Assembly: GCA_003155275.1 (NCBI GenBank)
Contig: PMCC01000139.1
Coordinates: forward strand, 17,063 to 27,998
DNA: 10,936 bases
Origin: Actinomycetota bacterium
Lineage (GTDB): Bacteria > Actinomycetota > Humimicrobiia > Humimicrobiales > Humimicrobiaceae
Reading direction: 5' to 3'
This document shows positions 1 to 6,015 of this stretch, one piece after another. Both the position numbers and the translations under genes were made by a program. The notes under the pieces were generated by a model that saw only the letters and a list, made by a program, of their open reading frames with translations, had not been told where the DNA came from and ran no database searches. Position 1 is the first letter of the stretch, and every line of letters starts with the position of its first letter.

Positions 1-422
1 GGGCACAATAATGAATAATCTCTTAAAGTGTGAATAACGGGTATCTTTTTTTTCCTTAAAACTCTCCAAATTCCAACTGAAAACTCCGATAAATTATTAG
101 TATGGACAACATCAGGATTTTCTTTTTCAATTATACTATTGACCTTTTTTGTTATGATAAAATTATATAAACTAAATAAATGCCAGAATGGTTTAAGAAT
201 ATACTTTTTTGTTTTGGAATAATAGGACCAATATATATTAGAATGATGAACATAATATACTTTTACTCCATTTATATAATCAATTCTTTCCTCATCAGAA
301 ATTGTTACAACGACTGGAATCATGTCAAATTTTTTTAGATTCTCTACAATAATCTGCACCGATTTTTCTGCACCACCCACTATATTGGGAAAATATAATG
401 AATTGATTATCAATATTTTCAT
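1..422 (-). CDS. GT4-family glycosyltransferase, N-terminal part (runs off the left edge)
   Basis: The reading frame starts at an ATG at 422-420 and stays open to base 1, giving about 140 residues. It begins MKILIINSLYFP and carries the GGAEKSV loop (about residues 16-22), which binds donor or acceptor in the GT4 N-terminal Rossmann domain. Further on come DVVHTNNL and IHTLRDYSLLC (about residues 105-140), both typical of the Glyco_transf_4 domain. The C-terminal nucleotide-sugar domain lies outside the window. The ATG overlaps the TAA stop of the preceding glycosyltransferase by one base (TAATG). An AGAGGTT Shine-Dalgarno sequence at 431-437, inside the end of that gene, sits at good spacing, so the two are almost certainly co-translated. 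The protein would add one sugar to the lipid-linked glycan on the cytoplasmic side of the membrane. Donor and linkage cannot be told. Confidence 0.85.
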   Translation of the reverse strand, partial: MKILIINSLYFPNIVGGAEKSVQIIVENLKKFDMIPVVVTISDEERIDYINGVKVYYVHHSNIYWSYYSKTKKYILKPFWHLFSLYNFIITKKVNSIIEKENPDVVHTNNLSEFSVGIWRVLRKKKIPVIHTLRDYSLLC

Positions 423-1687
423 TATTTTAGAACCTCTTTATACAACTCTTTATATCTGTCAACAATTATCTTTATATCGTATTCCCTTATTACCTTCTCA
501 AACGCAGATTCTCCTAACTCTTTTCTTATATCTGAATTTTCCAGTATAAATTTTACTGAATTAAACAATCCTTCAATATCGGTAGGATTAAACAATATAC
601 CATACTTAGTTTTTATAAAGTTACCCCTTTCTATATTATAACTTAAATTATTTTCACCAATGACTTCGACATTTCCCGGAATATTGGAAACAATACAGGG
701 CAATTTATAACTCATGGCTTCAATTAATGAATTAGACAAACCTTCTGTCAATGAAGGCAAAATAAACAAATCAGATTTTCTTAAATAATCACTTGGGTCA
801 TCAACAAATCCGGTCAATAAGATATTTTTTTCTAAGTTTTGTTTTTTAATACAATTGATAATATTATTGCTTTCAGGTCCGTCGCCAACTAATATAAGCT
901 TCAAATCATCATTTATATTTAGAATTATTTTTGAAAATGCGAATAAAAGAGTTTCAATATTCTTAATTTTAGTAAACCTTCCAAGATATAATAAACTACT
1001 ACAATCTTTAAAAGAACGTTTAAAATTACTAATATTTACTCCATTTGGTATCAAGGCTATTTTATCTCTATCAAAACCTTCATCTAAGAATTCCTCTTTC
1101 ATTTTGCCGGTGGTGCAAACAAGCTTATCAATATTTCTTAAAATAAACCTTAGCTGAAATTTCCCTTCGGAAAACTTTTTAATCTGATTAATATCACTGT
1201 TGAAACCGCTATTGCCTACTTTGGCAATAACAGGTTTTTTTAAAAGTTTGGCGCATATTATGGAGATAAAAGCGGGGTATAAAACCTGGTGTACATGAAT
1301 AATATCATAATTTTTTCTGAAACCTAACAGGAATATAAAAAGTGAAATTTGATAAATATAAATACTGGCCCTGATAAAAATTCTACTAAATAAGACTCTA
1401 ATGAATTTAAGTTTTTTGCCATCTATTGATAAATCAGGTTTAAAAAAATCAACCCCTGCGTTTAATTTATTTTGACCGCAATATTTGAAATTAGTTAGAT
1501 TTCTAATTACTTTTAAACCCTGCAGACTTTCATGTTTTCTTAAAAGGTTGCTCCATCTGCCCGTAACCACAGTTACTTCCAGATTCTCCCTTAATAATCC
1601 AAGGGCTAACTTTTCCAACTGTTTTTCAGAACCACCAATGTAAGGATGAAAAACAGCAATGACCATTAATACTTTTAAATTTTCCAT
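422..1687 (-). CDS. GT4-family glycosyltransferase
   Basis: This 421-residue protein has the complete two-domain GT-B layout of CAZy family GT4. The N-terminal domain has the GGSEKQLEKLA loop (residues 18-28) and DIIHVHQ (128-134). The C-terminal domain has LYLGRFTKIKNIETLL (233-248), LILVGDGPE (264-272) and the donor-binding E-x7-E pair E315/E323 in TEGLSNSLIEA, followed by PCIVSNIPG. The segment around residues 95-125 is hydrophobic and basic and probably rests on the inner membrane. The likely role is cytoplasmic transfer of a hexose or acetamido sugar to a growing lipid-linked oligosaccharide; the sugar is not predictable. The ATG at 1687 has no good Shine-Dalgarno; M8 is an alternative start without a better one. 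A 93-base spacer separates it from the cytidylyltransferase gene upstream. Sampled lines are very AT-rich (about 18-35% GC), unlike that neighbour. Confidence 0.93.
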   Translation of the reverse strand: MENLKVLMVIAVFHPYIGGSEKQLEKLALGLLRENLEVTVVTGRWSNLLRKHESLQGLKVIRNLTNFKYCGQNKLNAGVDFFKPDLSIDGKKLKFIRVLFSRIFIRASIYIYQISLFIFLLGFRKNYDIIHVHQVLYPAFISIICAKLLKKPVIAKVGNSGFNSDINQIKKFSEGKFQLRFILRNIDKLVCTTGKMKEEFLDEGFDRDKIALIPNGVNISNFKRSFKDCSSLLYLGRFTKIKNIETLLFAFSKIILNINDDLKLILVGDGPESNNIINCIKKQNLEKNILLTGFVDDPSDYLRKSDLFILPSLTEGLSNSLIEAMSYKLPCIVSNIPGNVEVIGENNLSYNIERGNFIKTKYGILFNPTDIEGLFNSVKFILENSDIRKELGESAFEKVIREYDIKIIVDRYKELYKEVLK

Positions 1688-1766
1688 AGGATTTAAAATT
1701 TCTATTTAACCTACAATCATTTATGGCCGTTGGAGAGATTAATATCTATAACCTTTGATTCTTTTA

Positions 1767-1779
1767 GAACATTATGTTC
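1767..1779. repeat. Short perfect palindrome after the cytidylyltransferase stop
   Basis: GAACATTATGTTC is a 6-bp inverted repeat around a single central base. It starts two bases past the TAG stop of the cytidylyltransferase gene, inside the 93-base spacer before the next glycosyltransferase. On the transcript it is followed by TAAAAGAATC rather than a U-run, so it is not a convincing terminator. It could be a weak RNA hairpin, a protein site or chance in AT-rich DNA. Confidence 0.25.
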
Positions 1780-1780
1780 A

Positions 1781-2488
1781 CTATATTTGCTTTTGCTGCA
1801 AAAGAAACTCAGCAAAAGCTATATCCTGTTCAGTATCAATATTTGCCAATTGCTCTTCAATAATGATAGCTGAGCACCGATCGCCCTTTTTTGACTTTTT
1901 TTCCAGCAAACATTCCCGGGTTATTGCATATGCGGCTCCATTAACGTGATAAACAGTTTTTAACTGTTGACGAGCAATAATATTGGCCCCTTGCGGATCA
2001 TAATATTCAATTAAATCACCCTGCAGCACCAGCTGCTTTAACGGATGCGCTTTGCTGTCTGTGGGGCTTAGAGTCCACACAGAATCATACCCTCCTTCTA
2101 CAAGCCGATTCAGCGCATCTTTAACATGTTGGGTCTTACGTAATGGGCAAGTAGGCTGCAACATTAATACCACATCATATTTTCGGTTATCTGCTTGCTC
2201 AGTTTTTAGCAGAGCATGAACCAGAACATCCCAATCGCTGACAATATCTTCACTTAGCTTGGGAGGCCGTAAAAAAGGTACGCTGAGCCCATATTGCTTA
2301 GCAATATCCCCAATTTTTTCATTGTCTGTAGAAACAACTGCCCGGTCCACGAAATCCAGAAGCGAGATTGTCTCGGCAGTATAAGCGATCAACGGTTTAC
2401 CGGCTAAAGGATAAATATTCTTAAACTTAATTCCTTTACTGCCTCCACGTGCAGGGACTACTACCAATATGCTTTTATCTTTGTACAT
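1781..2488 (-). CDS. neuA: CMP-nonulosonic acid (sialic acid-type) cytidylyltransferase
   Basis: The enzyme activates a nine-carbon acid sugar (Neu5Ac, Kdn, legionaminic or pseudaminic acid) with CTP to the CMP-sugar in the cytoplasm. The 235 residues match the compact bacterial family. The N-terminal nucleotide-binding loop is VPARGGSKGIKFKNIYPLAG (residues 11-30), followed by KPLIAYT. VVSTDNEKIG (51-60) and LQPTCPLR (110-117) are further family motifs, and the C-terminus has NIDTEQDIAFAEFLL (216-230). The ATG lies 12 bases after the stop of the HAD phosphatase gene, so the two are co-transcribed; only a weak AAGA-type Shine-Dalgarno is seen. Sampled lines are about 47-52% GC, far above the glycosyltransferase downstream. 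The family is certain. Which nonulosonate it activates is not, so the symbol neuA is used in the broad sense. Confidence 0.95.
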   Translation of the reverse strand: MYKDKSILVVVPARGGSKGIKFKNIYPLAGKPLIAYTAETISLLDFVDRAVVSTDNEKIGDIAKQYGLSVPFLRPPKLSEDIVSDWDVLVHALLKTEQADNRKYDVVLMLQPTCPLRKTQHVKDALNRLVEGGYDSVWTLSPTDSKAHPLKQLVLQGDLIEYYDPQGANIIARQQLKTVYHVNGAAYAITRECLLEKKSKKGDRCSAIIIEEQLANIDTEQDIAFAEFLLQQKQI

Positions 2489-2500
2489 ATGCTAAATCTT

Positions 2501-3160
2501 TTAAATAATATTTGTTTTAATAAAACTGGCAGGAATCCCGGCCAGATGATCCAATACTTCTCGAATAGATGTTTTTTCTCTAAGATAAAGAAACTGAGAA
2601 CCTGCTTTTTCTGCAGCATTCATATCCAATTCACTATCACCCACCATAAGAACCTCCGATATTTTAATATTTTCAGCTTTTGCAAAAGCTTTTAACTCCA
2701 AAGCTTTGTTGCAAGGAAAACCACGTATAAGCTTAAAAAAATGCGTCCAGTTACGCCTTTTTGCAATATACCTCAAGCTTTCCTCTAGCGTGGTTGAAAG
2801 CATGTATAGAGGGTATTCCTGTGCTAGCAGTTCGAGCAATTTTGTTGCCCCCGGTCTTTCAGGGCAAATTGCCGCACCTTCAGTAGCAATACTATCATAG
2901 CATTTAGCTAAACGTTCGACTTCTGCCGCAAGTTTGTCAGGATACCAATTTTCTGCAAATGAGCGAGTTAACATTTCACGAATTATATCATAACGGCTGC
3001 CCGCGGGCACATCCTCAAGAACAATATCCAAAAGTTCATAAAAAGCTTTATTCTGAGGAAACAATGACCTATAGGCATCGCGCTTTATCGAATTAGAATC
3101 AACCAAAGTGCCATCATAGTCAAAGACTATCACTCGAATCTGCACTTTTGGTACAAACAT
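2501..3160 (-). CDS. HAD-superfamily phosphatase, possibly nonulosonate-9-phosphate phosphatase
   Basis: All four HAD motifs are present (numbering from the longest possible start, TTG at 3172). Motif I is FDYDGTLVDS with nucleophile D18 and acid/base D20. Motif II is LSTT (125-128), motif III is probably K155 in GFPCNKALELK, and motif IV is VGDSELDMNAAEKAG with D179 and D183. A helical cap lies between motifs I and II, as in phosphoglycolate-phosphatase-like enzymes. Three starts are possible: TTG 3172; GTG 3169, giving a GTGA overlap with the synthase stop; and ATG 3160. I chose ATG 3160 because a GGTGA ribosome site precedes it at suitable spacing and only 12 residues then precede the nucleophile. 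Placement between the synthase and activase genes suggests it dephosphorylates a nonulosonate-9-phosphate, as the HAD enzyme does in the Bacteroides Kdn-9-P pathway. The substrate is inferred from context only. Confidence 0.9.
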   Translation of the reverse strand: MFVPKVQIRVIVFDYDGTLVDSNSIKRDAYRSLFPQNKAFYELLDIVLEDVPAGSRYDIIREMLTRSFAENWYPDKLAAEVERLAKCYDSIATEGAAICPERPGATKLLELLAQEYPLYMLSTTLEESLRYIAKRRNWTHFFKLIRGFPCNKALELKAFAKAENIKISEVLMVGDSELDMNAAEKAGSQFLYLREKTSIREVLDHLAGIPASFIKTNII

Positions 3161-3165
3161 AATCT

Positions 3166-4665
3166 TCACCAATTCTGAACCAATGTTTTCCTTTTTTCTC
3201 GTGGGATTTTTGCAATCTGCTCATCCTCATAAAAAGAATCATCATTATAATGTGTAGTGGATATTTCTTCCATAATAGCTCCATCGAGTGTATGGAATTT
3301 ATGCCATTTGCCGGGAAGAATAAGAAGGGTATCACCCGGGAAAAGCCGGGTGGGATGCCCTTCAATAAAAACTTCCATATCTCCGTGCAAGAGTTGAAAA
3401 GTTTCCTCCTTTTTTGCATGATAATGATACGGATGTTTTTGCCTGGGTAACATTATAATTAGTTTCTTACAATATTCCCGATTAACACAATCAATAAACA
3501 CACATCCAAATTCACGAAATCGATCCAGGCCATAATGATGCGACAATTCAACAGGACTCTTAGATCCAATCGGTACATGTGCCAGGTTTAACATTCCTTT
3601 TACCTGTAAAAGAATCTGATAGATAATATCTTCACGAGCTGGAGAATAATCTGCAAATGCTTCTCCTAATGGTTCACCGGAAGAATAATCACGATCAGCT
3701 ATTATCCCATTACGCCATCTACCACTGGTAAGTTGACCTTCCTGTAAGGGCATGGCAAAAAAGACATCTTTTTGCTCAAAAACTTCTCCCTTATTTTTAG
3801 CTTGATAAGTATAGACTCCCCGCATAAGAGATTTTAAAGATTTAACTTCAGCAATGGAAGATGGTGAACGTTCTTCTCCACCACATATACTCCTTGCGTC
3901 TTGAAAAGCTTTAATCCAAGCCCGTAATTGATCCGGCGTAGAAGAGTAGGCATTGATTTTATATTTCTTGGTAGCAAGACCTACATGACGCTCAAACAAT
4001 TGGGAGCCCTTTGCATATGCTATCTTAACCGAATCCAAGTTTTCCGGTTCTTCATGGGTTGAAAAACCAACAGGCACATTTGAAAAACGGCTACGCAGCA
4101 TTGCAATTTGATTAAGATTAAGTTTATCACGCTCTGTAGGATAAAGAGCCACACAATGCATTAGTGCAAATTTAACCCTATGCTTCTCCATAAAACTGAC
4201 CAGATTATCTATTTGTTTAATAGACAGGCCTCCTGTAGAAATGACCATAGGACGATCCGCTTTGGAAGCTCGTTCAAGTAGAGGACGATCAAGCGCTGCA
4301 CAACTTGCAATTTTAACAACATCTATATCAAGTTCTTCCAATAAATCTACAGAATTTTCATCAAAAGGCGTGGCCATAGTAATCATTCCCGCCTTACGCA
4401 CAGCATCAACCATACGTTTATAATCTTCTGGTTGAAGTGCAGTTTCCAGAAACCGCTGAATGTGGGGTGAGTCCTTACTCTCACGAAAATCCGGATGAAT
4501 CAGTGTTTTAAGGTCACGAAACTGAAACTTCAATGCCGCTTTTACTCCGGTATCGGCTACAACTTTAGAGCACTCATCAATAATCTTCAACCCATGCTCA
4601 ACATCCCCCTGGTGGTTATTTGCAAGATCAAATATAAAAAGATCTGTAAAGTTTAAGGATTCCAT
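3166..4665 (-). CDS. neuB: Sialic/nonulosonic acid synthase (NeuB family) fused to a C-terminal cupin
   Basis: NeuB enzymes condense an aldose such as ManNAc (or its 6-phosphate) with PEP to a nine-carbon acid. The TIM-barrel covers about residues 10-260: FDLANNHQGD (12-21), LKFQ (45-48), VKIAS (117-121), STGG (143-146), MHCVALYPT (169-177), GFSTHE (200-205) and FERHVGL (224-230). H204 and H227 fit the metal-binding histidines of the family. Residues 275-345 resemble the SAF/antifreeze-like domain that closes over the partner active site in the dimer. Usual length is near 350; this protein has 499. The extra 120 or so residues form a cupin with HYHAKKEE, i.e. H414, H416 and E421, G428, then LPGKWHKFH with H455. 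The following MEEISTTHYNDDSFYED resembles D-lyxose-isomerase-type cupins. The ATG has a strong Shine-Dalgarno, GAGGGGGAAGA at 4671-4681. The sugar substrate is not established. Confidence 0.95.
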   Translation of the reverse strand: MESLNFTDLFIFDLANNHQGDVEHGLKIIDECSKVVADTGVKAALKFQFRDLKTLIHPDFRESKDSPHIQRFLETALQPEDYKRMVDAVRKAGMITMATPFDENSVDLLEELDIDVVKIASCAALDRPLLERASKADRPMVISTGGLSIKQIDNLVSFMEKHRVKFALMHCVALYPTERDKLNLNQIAMLRSRFSNVPVGFSTHEEPENLDSVKIAYAKGSQLFERHVGLATKKYKINAYSSTPDQLRAWIKAFQDARSICGGEERSPSSIAEVKSLKSLMRGVYTYQAKNKGEVFEQKDVFFAMPLQEGQLTSGRWRNGIIADRDYSSGEPLGEAFADYSPAREDIIYQILLQVKGMLNLAHVPIGSKSPVELSHHYGLDRFREFGCVFIDCVNREYCKKLIIMLPRQKHPYHYHAKKEETFQLLHGDMEVFIEGHPTRLFPGDTLLILPGKWHKFHTLDGAIMEEISTTHYNDDSFYEDEQIAKIPREKRKTLVQNW

Positions 4666-4720
4666 AATACTCTTCCCCCTCTTTATAATACTTTCTCAAT
4701 ATATTAGTTTTTTTAAGTAA

Positions 4721-4748
4721 TTTATACGCGCACCTTGTCAAGTGTAAA
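4721..4748 (-). promoter_or_regulatory. Candidate sigma-70 promoter for the synthase-phosphatase-cytidylyltransferase trio
   Basis: On the minus strand a TTTACA -35 box (4748-4743), a 16-base spacer and a TATAAA -10 box (4726-4721) lie in the 118-base gap before the synthase gene. The -10 is about 55 bases before the start codon. The gap itself, in an otherwise compact set of genes, supports an internal promoter. This rests on consensus matching by eye. Confidence 0.4.
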
Positions 4749-4783
4749 ATTTCGCAGACCATGTTACCCGATATAATAGTTTT

Positions 4784-5848
4784 CTAGTAATTGATATGGT
4801 AAACACTTTTTAATTCGTCCGATCGGTAAGCTGCCGAAATAACCTGCATAGTCTCATATCCGGCATTGAGTGAAATCGCTGAGTCCTGGATTTTACCATT
4901 AAGAATGTTTTCCACTTCATCTATCTCATTTTTAAAATCATCCGGGCGCTTCTTTGGAATTAAAATTTTTTCCGGCTCTTTATTATCTGTTCCCCAGATA
5001 ATCGCATCATTTGCATTATCGTAGTTGGCGTACCATTCAAGAAAACCCGCTATCCCCTGAACCCGAAGTGTCTTTATCGCTGGTTTGGTTATAACATCCT
5101 GTGATATACTTCCAACCAGACCAGCTTCTGTTACAACATTAATAAGGCATATCCTGTCATAATCGGCTCCATCCTGCTTGACACGGTCCATTGTTGCAGA
5201 TACTTCCGCAATCCGTCCAATACCAAGTATCCTTGCAAAATGCTGAAAAAGATTAATGCCATGGGAGTGTTCTCCACAAGCTCCGCCACCACGCACGGAG
5301 AATCCCAGATATGTGTCTGTAGGACCATTAAGCCAGGGGTGAGCTGAAAAAATTCCACCCCAATGTTCCTGCCAGCGAACCTTGACAGACAATGGTTTTC
5401 CCAGCACTTCGGTTTTTAAAATTCTTTCTGCCTCCAGCGTATTCATTGCAAGAGTATGGTTATAGCCGGTCAGAATAACAACTTTTGCTTCTTTTGAGGC
5501 CTTAAAAACTTCTTGATATCCTTCCAAATCAGGAGTACAAAGCGGCTTTTCAATAAGTAAAACCCTGGGTTTTATATTGTGGATAACATCCAAGGCAATT
5601 TCCATATGAGTATCAGGAGGTGTTCCTATAATGACTAAATCCGCTGACTTTCCTTTTATGGATTCGGGGGAATTCAAACATATGTCTTTATCCCAAAATC
5701 CATAACGGCTGGGATAAATATCTTTATTAGTTCGAATTAACGCCTCTGGATCAGCATCAACCATCGTAACGGACCAATTTTTGTTACGGCAGGCATATGC
5801 AAGGTGGTTACCAATAGACCCTGCACCATAAATTATGACTTTTATCAC
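4784..5848 (-). CDS. Gfo/Idh/MocA-family NAD(P)-dependent oxidoreductase
   Basis: The N-terminal Rossmann fold opens IKVIIYGAGSIG, with the dinucleotide loop G-x-G-x-x-G. VDAD at the end of the second strand suggests NAD rather than NADP. The family motif EKPL follows the IIGTPPDTH strand, about residues 100-103 of the chosen frame. The second domain carries the active-site-like segment GGGACGEHSHGINLF (about 187-201), where most relatives have GGG-x-x-D-x-G-x-H. The ORF can be extended to a TTG at 5860, but that codon overlaps the Shine-Dalgarno GGAG (5858-5855). The GTG at 5848, six bases after it, gives a normal 354-residue protein beginning right at the first strand, so I chose it. Relatives oxidise, reduce or epimerise sugars and sugar nucleotides in the cytoplasm. 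Here it may tailor a glycan sugar or a nonulosonate precursor; the substrate is unknown. Confidence 0.92.
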   Translation of the reverse strand: MIKVIIYGAGSIGNHLAYACRNKNWSVTMVDADPEALIRTNKDIYPSRYGFWDKDICLNSPESIKGKSADLVIIGTPPDTHMEIALDVIHNIKPRVLLIEKPLCTPDLEGYQEVFKASKEAKVVILTGYNHTLAMNTLEAERILKTEVLGKPLSVKVRWQEHWGGIFSAHPWLNGPTDTYLGFSVRGGGACGEHSHGINLFQHFARILGIGRIAEVSATMDRVKQDGADYDRICLINVVTEAGLVGSISQDVITKPAIKTLRVQGIAGFLEWYANYDNANDAIIWGTDNKEPEKILIPKKRPDDFKNEIDEVENILNGKIQDSAISLNAGYETMQVISAAYRSDELKSVYHINY

Positions 5849-5850
5849 AG

Positions 5851-5858
5851 TTTTCTCC
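5851..5858 (-). promoter_or_regulatory. Ribosome binding site that fixes the oxidoreductase start
   Basis: GGAGAAAA is read on the minus strand, with GGAG at 5858-5855 and six bases between it and the GTG at 5848. Because the upstream in-frame TTG (5860-5858) shares a base with this site, the TTG is unlikely to be the initiator. Confidence 0.65.
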
Positions 5859-5890
5859 AATATTTAAATTTCGATTCTAATATTTAAGCA

Positions 5891-5919
5891 ATTATACAAT
5901 TAAAAAACATTTTTGTGTT
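5891..5919 (-). promoter_or_regulatory. Candidate promoter upstream of the oxidoreductase gene
   Basis: A perfect TATAAT -10 (5896-5891) lies 17 bases downstream of a poor -35, AACACA (5919-5914, three of six consensus bases), in the roughly 165-base AT-rich gap after the surface-carbohydrate gene. The perfect -10 in such AT-rich DNA could arise by chance. Confidence 0.3.
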
Positions 5920-6015
5920 AGGATTTTTTACTTTGCTTAACTTTTTAATTTATAGCTCCAAAAAAAGTTCCTATATAAAATCAGGCTGTTTCATTATAAT
6001 GCATTAAGAGAACTA

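Noticed and set aside
3120..3419. Minus-strand 99-residue frame overlapping the end of the synthase gene
   Set aside because: It is a shifted reading of the cupin-coding region; the synthase frame has clear family motifs through this stretch.
4241..4423. Serine-rich plus-strand frame inside the synthase gene
   Set aside because: Antisense shadow of a well-supported coding region with no ribosome site or motif.
4736..4741. Perfect TTGACA hexamer on the minus strand before the synthase gene
   Set aside because: The nearest TATAAA is only 9 bases away and the hexamer at 17 bases is ACTTAA, so it does not pair with a -10 box; TTTACA just upstream fits better.
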